A stretch of DNA of 23,283 bases from a virus: the IMG/VR virus record IMGVR_UViG_3300035698_004316, positions 1-23,283 of that record; one strand, written 5' to 3'. The notes below the pieces were generated by a model. It worked only from the letters and a program-made list of their open reading frames with translations, searched no databases and was not told where the DNA came from. Shown one piece after another: positions 1 to 6,967 of this stretch (position 1 is its first letter; the number at the start of each line of letters is the position of its first letter). A program made the translations under genes and the position numbers.

Positions 1-84
1 GTTATACTGGGCAGTTATACCGTGCAGGCCTTAGGTAACGTACGAGGTGTAAGCTCCTTACTTCCTTAGACGTGTAGTACATTT

Positions 85-154
85 GGGGGTGAACAGTACA
101 GAGGTGCCCCCAGAGGGAAGGTCGAGGGGGTGGGGGGGTAAACTTTTTTTTTTT
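85..154 (+). other. G-tract region with mutually exclusive hairpins and T11 run
   Basis: GGGGG (85-89) can pair with CCCCC (107-111). The same CCCCC can instead pair with GGGGG (126-130) or GGGGGGG (132-138), which lie just before TAAAC and a run of 11 T (144-154). The second pairing followed by a T run resembles a weak intrinsic terminator, and the first would prevent it, as in an attenuator. The G runs could also form a G-quadruplex. Homopolymers of this length are prone to sequencing error, so exact lengths are uncertain. No function is established. Confidence 0.3.
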
Positions 155-158
155 CATT

Positions 159-197
159 AAAAAGCGCACCCTCATATCCATATTGCGGGGCTTTTTT
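159..197. terminator. Bidirectional intrinsic terminator-like hairpin
   Basis: AAAAAGC (159-165) pairs with GCTTTTT (190-196). CCC (169-171) pairs with GGG (187-189), leaving a three-base bulge and a loop of about 15 bases. Read on the + strand the stem ends in a T6 run (192-197). Read on the - strand it ends in T5 (163-159). Both orientations therefore have the stem-plus-U-tract form of a Rho-independent terminator. The GC part of the stem is short, so efficiency may be moderate. It lies directly in the path of the leftward promoter at 430-401. Confidence 0.5.
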
Positions 198-394
198 CCC
201 ACTATTGCGTGCTAGTACACTAGATGATACCGCTCGTTCCGCGGCCTACTGAGAAGTTACCGGCCAGTTACTAGGAGGTATATGTGTAGTCACACTAGAA
301 GGTCCACAGCCAAACCTTACGGCTACAGCTGCCACCTTAAGATACTGTCAAGTAGACTAGATTTACTCTTTACCCATCTTGACGGCTTGGCCTC
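159..394 (-). ncRNA. Candidate leftward non-coding RNA (about 235 nt)
   Basis: This is an inference from flanking signals. A near-consensus promoter at 430-401 predicts a start near 394 on the - strand, and the terminator-like hairpin at 191-159 predicts the end. Inside the interval the - strand has no convincing coding frame. It has several short stems, for example AAGGT/ACCTT around 299-318 and the inverted repeat CTAGT-AC-ACTAG at 212-223. It matches no RNA family I can recognise. It could instead be the untranslated start of a longer leftward transcript reading through the hairpin. Confidence 0.3.
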
Positions 395-400
395 CCAGTA

Positions 401-430
401 AGTATAACACACGGTTTCCCTATTTGTCAA
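401..430 (-). promoter_or_regulatory. Leftward sigma70-type promoter
   Basis: On the - strand the sequence reads TTGACA (430-425), an 18-base spacer, then TATACT (406-401). The -35 box is a perfect consensus match and the -10 box matches at five of six positions. A TG lies one base before the -10 box, giving an extended -10 element. Predicted transcription starts near 394 and runs away from the structural genes. It is back to back with the rightward promoter at 473-501. Confidence 0.65.
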
Positions 431-472
431 GCCTTCAGCTAAAAATAATTGAAATAAATTCCCAAAAAACCC

Positions 473-501
473 TTGACAACCCTTTAGGTATATGTTAAAC
501 T
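473..501 (+). promoter_or_regulatory. Rightward sigma70-type promoter for the late operon
   Basis: TTGACA (473-478, perfect consensus), a 17-base spacer and TAAACT (496-501, four of six matches) preceded by TG one base upstream (extended -10). The predicted start is near 508, giving a leader of about 120 bases before the terminase small subunit at 629. No other strong promoter was seen in the gene-dense stretch to its right, so it may drive much of the structural operon using host RNA polymerase. Confidence 0.65.
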
Positions 502-563
502 ATACCGGTAGCGATGACATACACAGTCTAGCTGGGAAGCAGTACCCTCACGGAGCTGCAGCA

Positions 564-587
564 TTTGATTCAGGCGGGGGAATCGAA
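564..587 (+). other. Leader hairpin with G-rich loop
   Basis: TTTGATTC (564-571) pairs with GAATCGAA (580-587), eight pairs with one G-T wobble, closing the loop AGGCGGGG (572-579). It lies in the leader between the rightward promoter and the terminase small-subunit start. The purine-rich loop could bind a protein or RNA, or the hairpin could stabilise the transcript. It has no T run and is not a terminator. Confidence 0.3.
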
Positions 588-628
588 TATCTATCAAAGA
601 ACACACACACTTAAGAGATACATTGCCC

Positions 629-1135
629 ATGGCTAGAGGCCGACCTTCCAAATATAAACCTAAATACTGCGCATTACTAGTAGACATGATGAAACAAGGC
701 AAGTCATACCAGCAAGTAGCCGCAGAGATAGGCGTTTCCAAAGTCACCATGTGGCGCTGGAGAGATAAACACCCAGACTTTGACGAGGCTTGCCAATTAG
801 GTTCTGTTCAAAGCTGTGCCTGGTGGGAAAACGAGGCAATGTCAGGTTTACACGATAAAGATAAGCCCAAGCATTGGGCTACTATGATGATGTATACCAT
901 GAAGTGTCGCTTCAAAGACTTCGGCTACCACGATAAGACCGAACAGACCATTGAAGTAACTAATAAAGTAGAAGAGATGTCTAACTCCGATCTTGATAAG
1001 GCCCTAGAAGCATTGACAAGAGAGGAGTCAAAGACCCCTAAACCTACACCTCTAATAAAGACATCAAAAACTGCACCCCCAACAGCAGAAACTACCAAGA
1101 CTACCTCTGAAGACTCTAACAAGGATCTCCACTAA
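629..1135 (+). CDS. terS: Terminase small subunit
   Basis: 168 residues if translation starts at ATG 629. A TTG six bases upstream (623) would add only two residues and is less likely. The protein would recognise the packaging site on viral DNA and hand it to the large terminase subunit. Residues about 25-47 form a helix-turn-helix with the typical phage pattern YQQVAAEIGVSKVTMWRW. The middle region is mixed helical. The last 40 or so residues are a Lys/Thr/Pro-rich, probably disordered tail. It sits first in the operon, three bases before the large subunit, which strongly supports the assignment. The sequence does not show which subfamily it belongs to, or whether packaging is headful or cos-type. 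Confidence 0.85.
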   Translation: MARGRPSKYKPKYCALLVDMMKQGKSYQQVAAEIGVSKVTMWRWRDKHPDFDEACQLGSVQSCAWWENEAMSGLHDKDKPKHWATMMMYTMKCRFKDFGYHDKTEQTIEVTNKVEEMSNSDLDKALEALTREESKTPKPTPLIKTSKTAPPTAETTKTTSEDSNKDLH

Positions 1136-1138
1136 ACA

Positions 1139-2593
1139 ATGGAAAAATTGACTAAAAAGGATAAAATTCAATTAGTTAAGCTTCTCGAAGAGAAGAACAA
1201 AAGAGAAAAAGAGAATTACATAGATACCTTATTCCCTAAAGAAGGACCTCTATCCAGGGATAAGTACGCGAAACATCTTAAATTTTTCGAAGCAGGCAAC
1301 GTATATTCACAAAGAGCCATGATCGCAGCTAACCAAGTAGGCAAATCCCTTACTGTAGGCTACGAGCTAGTTCTTCACGCCACAGGAGAGTATCCTGACT
1401 GGTGGGTAGGCAAACGCTTCCACGGACCCATCGACGCATGGGCTGCAGGGTACAAATCTAACCTAAAAGAAGCTATTCAGGACTACCTTATAGGTAATAT
1501 TAATATGCCAGGTACTGGTTTAATACGTAAGTCCTTGATAGAAAAAGGAAGAATTACACGTAAGCCGGGTGTTACCGATATGGCACAAGACATATACGTA
1601 CCTCACATAAGTGGAGGCCTAAGCAGAATAACACTTAAGTCCTACGATGAGGAAGCAAAAGCTTTCCAAGGTGCACGATTAGACTTCATCTGGTTAGATG
1701 AGGAACCTAAGAACTTTAACATATATACTGAGTGCCTAACACGATTAATCTCCAAAGAAGGTTCAATGGCATGTTCCTTCACACCTTTGAGTGGTCTATC
1801 AGACGTAGTATTAAGCTTTTTAGACTCAGGCAGAGTCCCAGACGGCGGTTTTGGTGAATGCAACAAGAAGTTCACCGTAAACATCCTCTGGGAAGATGTA
1901 CCTCATCTATCAGAGCAACGCAAGGCAGAGCTCATAGCCTCCTTCCCTGTCCACGAGAGAGACGCACGTTCAAAAGGTATACCAGCCTTAGGTTCAGGAG
2001 CGATCTATCCTCTGAGCGAAGATGACTACGTTGTAGACCCCTTCGGCATACCAGAACACTGGCCTAAGGTCTTCGGGATGGATGTAGGTTGGAACAGAAC
2101 AGCTGTCGTATGGGCAGCTATAGATTTAGACACAGATACAGTATACCTGTATTCAGAGCATTACAGAGGTAACGCAGAGCCTGTTATACACACTGAGGCA
2201 GTAAAAAGCCGAGGCCCTTGGATAAGAGGCGTAATAGACCCGGCAGCACACGGTAGAAACCAAGCTGACGGTAAATGCCTATTCGAGATATACGAAGGCT
2301 ACGGCTTAGAGATATCACCTGCAGATAACGCAGTAGAGTCTGGTATATACAACGTTTGGCAGCGTTTGAGCTCAGGTAGACTTAAAGTCTTCTCAAGCCT
2401 ATCTAACTGGTTATCTGAGAGCAGAGTATACAGAAGAGACGGAAGAGGCAAAGTGGTTAAGAAACATGACCATTTAATGGACGCCACCAGATACCTAATA
2501 CAATCAGGCTTACCAGAAGCTACTACACAGTCTCCTCATGAAGATGGCGATAGACAAGAATATTTCGAAACGAACGATATCACAGGATACTAG
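1139..2593 (+). CDS. terL: Terminase large subunit (ATPase and nuclease)
   Basis: 484 residues, a normal length for a large terminase. This is the motor that pumps DNA into the prohead and cuts it. The N-terminal ATPase has the Walker A-type loop AANQVGKS (63-70), Walker B IWLDEE (184-189) with the catalytic Glu after the Asp, and a coupling motif SFTPLSG (213-219). The C-terminal RNase H-fold nuclease has acidic residues at GMDVGW (D315), VIDPA (D367) and HDHLMDATRY (D444/D448). AAGGA at 1121-1125 lies 13 bases before the ATG, a rather long spacing. All key residues are present, so the gene looks intact. It is followed after eight bases by the portal gene. Confidence 0.95.
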   Translation: MEKLTKKDKIQLVKLLEEKNKREKENYIDTLFPKEGPLSRDKYAKHLKFFEAGNVYSQRAMIAANQVGKSLTVGYELVLHATGEYPDWWVGKRFHGPIDAWAAGYKSNLKEAIQDYLIGNINMPGTGLIRKSLIEKGRITRKPGVTDMAQDIYVPHISGGLSRITLKSYDEEAKAFQGARLDFIWLDEEPKNFNIYTECLTRLISKEGSMACSFTPLSGLSDVVLSFLDSGRVPDGGFGECNKKFTVNILWEDVPHLSEQRKAELIASFPVHERDARSKGIPALGSGAIYPLSEDDYVVDPFGIPEHWPKVFGMDVGWNRTAVVWAAIDLDTDTVYLYSEHYRGNAEPVIHTEAVKSRGPWIRGVIDPAAHGRNQADGKCLFEIYEGYGLEISPADNAVESGIYNVWQRLSSGRLKVFSSLSNWLSESRVYRRDGRGKVVKKHDHLMDATRYLIQSGLPEATTQSPHEDGDRQEYFETNDITGY

Positions 2594-2601
2594 TTTTAAA
2601 G

Positions 2602-4596
2602 ATGAAGAAAATAGACAATTTAGAAATGCTCCTTGGTAGGCCCAATATAGCAGAAGACTTAGAAGAATCTCACTTAGCTGAGATTTCCTCACAAGTAATA
2701 TCCGAACTTCAAGACGACCAAGAGAGTCGTATGGAATGGGAAGTACGGGTAGATAAAGCCATGGACTTAGCTAAGCTCAAGCCTGAAAAGAAAAGCTACC
2801 CTTGGCCCAACGCAGCTAGCATCAAATATCCAATTATAACTAATGCATCTATTCAGTTTGCATCTAGAACGTATCCTGAAGTAGTCAGGAATGGTCAAGT
2901 AGTTAAAGTACGTACCTTCGGATCAGATCCAGAAGAAGCTAAGATTCAAAGAGCTAAGCGCGTAGGTAAACATATGTCGTACCAACTTCTCTTCGAAGAC
3001 GACAAATGGGAAAAGGATCTCGATAAGCTACTGCACCTATACTCAGTTATAGGGACAGCCTTTAAGAAGACTTGGTTTGACCCAGTCAGAGGCAAGAACA
3101 GAAGTGAACTTCTTCTCCATGATGAACTAGTTGTTAACGACAACATCAGATCATTAGGCGAAGCAAGAAGAGTAACACACTTAATCACAACACACACTAA
3201 CTACATACTAGAGAACATGCGTTCAGGTTTATTTAATGAGATGGAACTCTCTGAATTAAGGTCTAGCGAAGGGCATAACCAGGAAGCAGGCGAACACACT
3301 TTAATAGAGCAACACAGATACTTAGACTTAGACGACGACGGCTACGAAGAGCCTTATATCGTCACAGTACACGAGGCCAGCTGCAAAGTACTACGAATCG
3401 TTCCTAGGTTCTCAAGAGAAGACATAGAGTACAATAATAAAGGCGAAGTCATTCGTATAGAACCTCAACAGTTCTTTACAGATTTCCATTTTCTACCTTC
3501 ACCAGACGGCAAGTACCACAGTATAGGTTACGGCCTATTAATGCTTCCTTTGAATGAAACTATTAATACTATTTTAAACCAACTTATCGATGCAGGAACA
3601 TTAGCTAACTTACAAGGCGGGTTTCTAGGTAAAGGACTAAGAATTAAAGGCGGCGAGATGAAAATGCGCCCAGGCCAATGGAAGAAGCTCGATTCAGCGT
3701 CAGGTACAGACATCTCTAAGAACATTGTACCGCTATCCTACAAAGAACCCTCTCAAGTACTGTTTCAGCTCTTAGGGGTCCTTATAGAGGCCTCTAGAGA
3801 GCTTTCATCTAACACAGAAGCACTAGCAGGTACAGCAGAAGGTCAAAACACACCTGCTACAACCATGCTAGCCTTAGTTGAGCAAGGTTTAAAGGTAGCA
3901 TCAGCTATTCAGAGAAGATTACATCTATCACTGAGAAGCGAATATCAAAAGCTATATAAACTAAACCAATTATTTCTAGATCCAGCAGAATACCTCAAAG
4001 TATTAGACGATCCTACCTTAGAAGGATTAATAGAAGTAGACGCAGCAGGGAACACTATAATCCTAGATTACGAGGGAGATTCAGCAGACATTATACCTGT
4101 TTCAGATCCTAACATGTCATCAGACACTCAAAGAATAATTAAATCACAAGCTCTGATGCAAATCATGCAGCATCCTGCAATAGACGACAGAGAAGTGCTA
4201 AGACAGCATTTAGATGCGTTACAAGCAGACGGAGTAGAAAGATTACTACCGCCACCACAACCTTCACCACCGGATCCAAAGATGATAGAGCTACAATCTC
4301 AATTAAACATGAGAGGAGCAGATCTAGAACTGAGAGAAAGAGAATTAGACATAAAACAAGCTGAAGCAGAAGCTAAGATTATAAAAAGTAGAGCAGATGC
4401 TACTAAATCTATAGCAATCGCAGAAGCAGTAGAACCAGGCCAACAATTAGAGCAATACAAAGCCCAAGTATCAGCTCTAGAGAGTTCAATAAAATTAGAA
4501 GCAGAAAACAAGAAAGAGGCAAATAGAAATGAAGAAGCAAGAGCTAAAGGATTGGAACAAATCGCGAGTGACCCAGGAACTGTTCAAGGAACTTAA
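2602..4596 (+). CDS. Portal protein (podovirus/P22-type)
   Basis: 664 residues, close to the 725 of P22 gp1 and larger than typical siphovirus portals. It would form the dodecameric ring at one capsid vertex through which DNA enters and leaves. The segment YPWPNAASIKYPIITNASIQ (about 66-85), with 'SRTYPEVV' after it, matches a portal pattern common in podoviruses. The C-terminal 100 or so residues, from about 560, begin with a proline run and continue as a long charged coiled coil. In P22 the C-terminus forms a helical barrel, and something similar is plausible here. The 3' end overlaps the next gene by 68 bases in another frame. Position after the terminase supports the call. Confidence 0.9.
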   Translation: MKKIDNLEMLLGRPNIAEDLEESHLAEISSQVISELQDDQESRMEWEVRVDKAMDLAKLKPEKKSYPWPNAASIKYPIITNASIQFASRTYPEVVRNGQVVKVRTFGSDPEEAKIQRAKRVGKHMSYQLLFEDDKWEKDLDKLLHLYSVIGTAFKKTWFDPVRGKNRSELLLHDELVVNDNIRSLGEARRVTHLITTHTNYILENMRSGLFNEMELSELRSSEGHNQEAGEHTLIEQHRYLDLDDDGYEEPYIVTVHEASCKVLRIVPRFSREDIEYNNKGEVIRIEPQQFFTDFHFLPSPDGKYHSIGYGLLMLPLNETINTILNQLIDAGTLANLQGGFLGKGLRIKGGEMKMRPGQWKKLDSASGTDISKNIVPLSYKEPSQVLFQLLGVLIEASRELSSNTEALAGTAEGQNTPATTMLALVEQGLKVASAIQRRLHLSLRSEYQKLYKLNQLFLDPAEYLKVLDDPTLEGLIEVDAAGNTIILDYEGDSADIIPVSDPNMSSDTQRIIKSQALMQIMQHPAIDDREVLRQHLDALQADGVERLLPPPQPSPPDPKMIELQSQLNMRGADLELRERELDIKQAEAEAKIIKSRADATKSIAIAEAVEPGQQLEQYKAQVSALESSIKLEAENKKEANRNEEARAKGLEQIASDPGTVQGT

Positions 4597-4768
4597 GGCA
4601 CGGCGAGAAGAAGCCAAAGAGTACGTAATCCAAGGAGGAATACTAGGAGAAGACGATATAATCGGATCTCTACACAAGATCACAGGGTGTGTTGAAATAA
4701 TAGACGACATTTTAACTAACGAGATTTTTGAAGAGTGTTTATCGAAAGAGGAAGAAGATAATGGCTAG
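4529..4768 (+). CDS. Small conserved phage protein after the portal
   Basis: 79 residues. The start ATG lies inside the 3' end of the portal gene (68-base overlap, different frame) and is preceded by AGAGG at 4515-4519, nine bases away. This is one of the better ribosome-binding sites in the window and argues that the overlap is real. The protein is short, acidic and mostly helical, beginning MKKQELKDWNKSRVTQELFK and continuing with a glycine pair near the middle. Similar small proteins beginning with a 'DWNKS..T..F' pattern occur at this place, between portal and scaffold, in other podoviruses as I recall them. The function is unknown. It overlaps the co-chaperonin start by eight bases. Confidence 0.75.
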   Translation: MKKQELKDWNKSRVTQELFKELKARREEAKEYVIQGGILGEDDIIGSLHKITGCVEIIDDILTNEIFEECLSKEEEDNG

Positions 4769-5081
4769 ACCAGCAGGACATAGAGTAATGATAGAAGTTA
4801 AAGAGATAGAAAAGACGTCACAAGGCGGAATTATCTTAGCAGCTAAAACTATCTTAGACGAAAAAAGAGCAATTGAAAAAGGCAAAGTAGTAGCATTAGG
4901 CAACTCAGCCTATAAAGACTTCTCCGGAGACCCTTGGGTTAAAGTGGGAGACATAGTCTGGTTTAAAAAATACGCCGGACTAAAAATAGATGAAAATCTA
5001 ATTATCATTGAAGACGAAGACATCTACGCAATCGACGACAGTGAAGAAACTAAAGAAACCAAAGAGGTAAGCAGCAAATGA
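4761..5081 (+). CDS. GroES-like co-chaperonin (Cpn10)
   Basis: 106 residues from ATG 4761, preceded by AGAGGAAG. A TTG at 4728 opens the same frame but overlaps the neighbour more and has no good ribosome site. The protein has the Cpn10 layout. It opens with a strand like GroES (PAGHRVMIEVKE, 4-15), then the mobile loop with GGIIL (22-26), the part that docks on GroEL. VVALG follows, then WVKVGDIVWFKKYAGLKI and a closing EDEDIYAI strand, with an acidic tail after residue 93 that GroES lacks. It would cap host GroEL to help fold phage capsid proteins, as T4 gp31 does. It is encoded directly upstream of the scaffold, which fits that role. Confidence 0.85.
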   Translation: MARPAGHRVMIEVKEIEKTSQGGIILAAKTILDEKRAIEKGKVVALGNSAYKDFSGDPWVKVGDIVWFKKYAGLKIDENLIIIEDEDIYAIDDSEETKETKEVSSK

Positions 5082-5920
5082 GTGAAGAACAAGTAGTAGA
5101 TTTAGCGGTATCGGAAGAAGCGCAAGATCAAACATCAGAAGTATATGAAATTGAGCAAGAAGCCGCACCCGCAGAACCCTCAGTAGAGGATGTAGCTAAA
5201 AGCCAAGGGTGGCGACCAAAGGATGAATTCAGTGAGGGAGAATTTGTATCCGCAGAAGAATTTGTTCGAAGAGGAGAGTTATTCAGTAAGATCTCCAATC
5301 AGAACAAAGAGATAAAAGAATTAAAAGACACTTTTGCTCAATTAGGCGACCATATGAAAAAGCAAGAAATTGCTGCATATAAAAAAGCTGAAGTACAACT
5401 GAGAGCTGAGCTAGAACAAGCTGTTGAAGACGGTGATACCGAAAGATTCAGACAACTAGACACAGAGATCGATCAACTTAAAGTTAAAAAACAAGAAAGT
5501 GAGGCTTTACCTTTTAAACAAGAGAAGCTAGAGGACCTCCCAGAAGAGGTTATCTCCTTTCAAGGTAAACATTCGTGGTTCGGAGGACCTTCAACAGAAG
5601 AACGGATCATGACTCAAGCGGCTACCGAGCTAAGCAATGAAATTGCAGCTAAAAAACCAGGAATATCTCCAAAAGAAGAGATAAAATACGTAGAAGATGG
5701 AGTTATGCGGTTATTTCCACATAAGTTCAAGAATGTAAAAAGACAGGCCCCATCAGCGGTGGCCACATCATCAGCAGGGGCAACAAGAAAGAGCGCCCCG
5801 AAGGATTGGGAAAAGCTAAGCGATAGGCAACAGAAAATCGCTCAGAACTTTGCAAGACTCATACCCGAATACTCAGTAGAAGACTACATAAAAGATTTAA
5901 AATCTCAAGGAGACTTATAG
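5078..5920 (+). CDS. Scaffolding protein
   Basis: 280 residues, close to P22 gp8 (303). It would organise coat protein into the prohead and then leave. The N-terminus is very acidic and includes SQGWRPKDEF (43-52), a pattern frequent in phage scaffolds. Residues about 75-145 form a charged coiled coil. The C-terminal third turns basic (KFKNVKRQ, then SAPKDWEKLSDRQQKIAQNF), as expected for the coat-binding end of a scaffold. Its ATG overlaps the co-chaperonin stop (ATGA, 4 bases), so the two are probably translationally coupled. Sequence alone is weak in this family, so position and composition carry the call. Confidence 0.8.
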   Translation: MSEEQVVDLAVSEEAQDQTSEVYEIEQEAAPAEPSVEDVAKSQGWRPKDEFSEGEFVSAEEFVRRGELFSKISNQNKEIKELKDTFAQLGDHMKKQEIAAYKKAEVQLRAELEQAVEDGDTERFRQLDTEIDQLKVKKQESEALPFKQEKLEDLPEEVISFQGKHSWFGGPSTEERIMTQAATELSNEIAAKKPGISPKEEIKYVEDGVMRLFPHKFKNVKRQAPSAVATSSAGATRKSAPKDWEKLSDRQQKIAQNFARLIPEYSVEDYIKDLKSQGDL

Positions 5921-5921
5921 A

Positions 5922-6305
5922 ATGACAGACAGAAAACCAAATAGACCGAGACGTACAGGACTAATTCGTAGAGGACCACTCAAAACTAAACAAATCCCAG
6001 GATATGTTTTAAGATGGGTAAACGATACTAATTCACGTGTTGAAGATATGGGCGAACTGGGATACACTCCCGTCACCGATGAAGACATGTACGAGGGCGA
6101 CAAGGGTTTAACCCAAGGAACCGTCGAGAAGAGTTCTATAATCTCAAAACAAGTCGGAAGAGGAACCAAATCAATACTGATGAAGATCCCCAACGATATC
6201 CACGCCGAAATCCAAGAAGAAAAAGCGGAAGACGCGCGTGAAAAAGAACAGGCCATGCGACCAGATAAAGATCTAGGCAGCATGAGCACTAAAATTGAAA
6301 CATAA
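5922..6305 (+). CDS. Conserved small protein of the capsid module
   Basis: 127 residues, start preceded by AAGGAG (5907-5912) nine bases upstream. The N-terminus is strongly basic and proline-rich (KPNRPRRTGLIRRG). It is followed by YVLRWVNDTNSRVEDMGELG, then VGRGTKSILMKIP, and an acidic helical tail. The 'RWVND...R......GY' and 'VG.GTK..LM.IP' pattern recurs in phage proteins placed between scaffold and coat genes, as I recall. A capsid-assembly or minor-head role is therefore plausible but unproven. The basic start could bind DNA or the acidic scaffold. Confidence 0.7.
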   Translation: MTDRKPNRPRRTGLIRRGPLKTKQIPGYVLRWVNDTNSRVEDMGELGYTPVTDEDMYEGDKGLTQGTVEKSSIISKQVGRGTKSILMKIPNDIHAEIQEEKAEDAREKEQAMRPDKDLGSMSTKIET

Positions 6306-6327
6306 CTTTTTAAAGGAAATTTAAAAA

Positions 6328-6954
6328 ATGGCAAATCAAGATAAAGCATTCGGACTTCGTCCACTGCGCTATCAAGACGGTCGACCTTACAATGGGGCAG
6401 TAACAAAGTATGCAATTCCAGCAGGCTACGCTACAGCACTATTCGTAGGAGACCCCGTTCTCAAAGTTGCAACTGCTAATACAGCAGTCATCAGCGCAGA
6501 TAACGAAATTCACCAAATCGGTTCATTGATGGAAATCAATAAAGCTGCCGCAGGCGACGATAACCCTATTGTAGGCGTAATTGTAGGCTTCGGGGCAGAT
6601 CCAGATAACTTAGCAGCAGTACATAGTGCAGCAAGTACGGCTGGCGTAGCTTATGTAGCAGACAATCCAGACTTAGTGTTTGAGATTCAAGCAGACGGTG
6701 CAGTTCCTGCAGCTTCTGTAGGCTTAAACGCAGTTTGTATCTATACTAACGCAGGAAGTGCCTTTACAGGTCAGTCCGGTGCAGAATTAGACACAACCAG
6801 CGATGGACCTGCAGCAGACGCCTCCAATCAACTACTGATTGTAGGATTATCTAAGGATACTAATAATAATGACGGTGCAAGTGCTAATACGAATGTGGAA
6901 GTGATGATTTCTCGTCATCAACATCGCGCAATTGCTGGCATCTTAGGCGTATAG
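6328..6954 (+). CDS. Probable capsid decoration or structural protein
   Basis: 208 residues, start preceded by AAAGGA (6312-6317). It begins ANQDKAFGLRPLRYQDGRPY and continues as an Ala/Gly/Val-rich, beta-strand-rich protein ending HQHRAIAGILGV. This 'FG.RP.R..DG.PYNGA' opening is one I associate with a group of phage structural proteins encoded just before or after the coat gene. That placement is typical of a decoration or cement protein bound to the outside of the capsid. It could also be a second shell protein. A strong ribosome site and high Ala/Asp content suggest abundant expression. Confidence 0.65.
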   Translation: MANQDKAFGLRPLRYQDGRPYNGAVTKYAIPAGYATALFVGDPVLKVATANTAVISADNEIHQIGSLMEINKAAAGDDNPIVGVIVGFGADPDNLAAVHSAASTAGVAYVADNPDLVFEIQADGAVPAASVGLNAVCIYTNAGSAFTGQSGAELDTTSDGPAADASNQLLIVGLSKDTNNNDGASANTNVEVMISRHQHRAIAGILGV

Positions 6955-6967
6955 GAGTTAATATATA

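Larger units (their letters stand above)
1..628. other. Non-coding control region upstream of the late operon
   Basis: No open reading frame here has convincing coding character on either strand. The region holds two copies of GTTATAC 13 bp apart (1-7, 14-20), the first forming a TATACT -10-like hexamer. It also holds a G-rich tract followed by 11 T (85-154), a bidirectional terminator-like hairpin (159-197), a stretch with several ACTAG pentamers (219, 270, 294, 356), two divergent promoters (401-501), and a leader hairpin before the terminase gene. A position between the preceding module and the terminase genes is also where a packaging start site (cos or pac) can lie, but I see no diagnostic sequence for one. 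Confidence 0.7.

Noticed and set aside
2-202. 66-residue - strand ORF with a GTG start
   Set aside because: It translates the homopolymer tract and terminator into Lys and Pro runs, has no ribosome site, and spans the terminator-like hairpin. It looks like a chance frame.
200-400. tRNA gene in the control region
   Set aside because: Short stems exist on both strands, but no acceptor stem with a T-loop GGTTCGA-type element and anticodon arm could be assembled.
623-628. TTG start two codons upstream for the terminase small subunit
   Set aside because: ATG 629 gives MARGRPSKY, a common TerS-like start, and is better placed for the AAGAGA ribosome-site remnant. The difference is only two residues.
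4728-4760. TTG start adding 11 residues to the GroES-like protein
   Set aside because: GroES-type proteins start right before the first strand. ATG 4761 has AGAGGAAG upstream, while the extension is basic, poorly initiated and overlaps the previous gene by 41 bases.
5915-6415. 166-residue - strand ORF opposite the scaffold-coat genes
   Set aside because: It is antisense to two well-supported + strand genes with good ribosome sites. Composition (Ser/Leu/Pro) is what an antisense frame of such genes gives, and there is no - strand promoter or partner gene.
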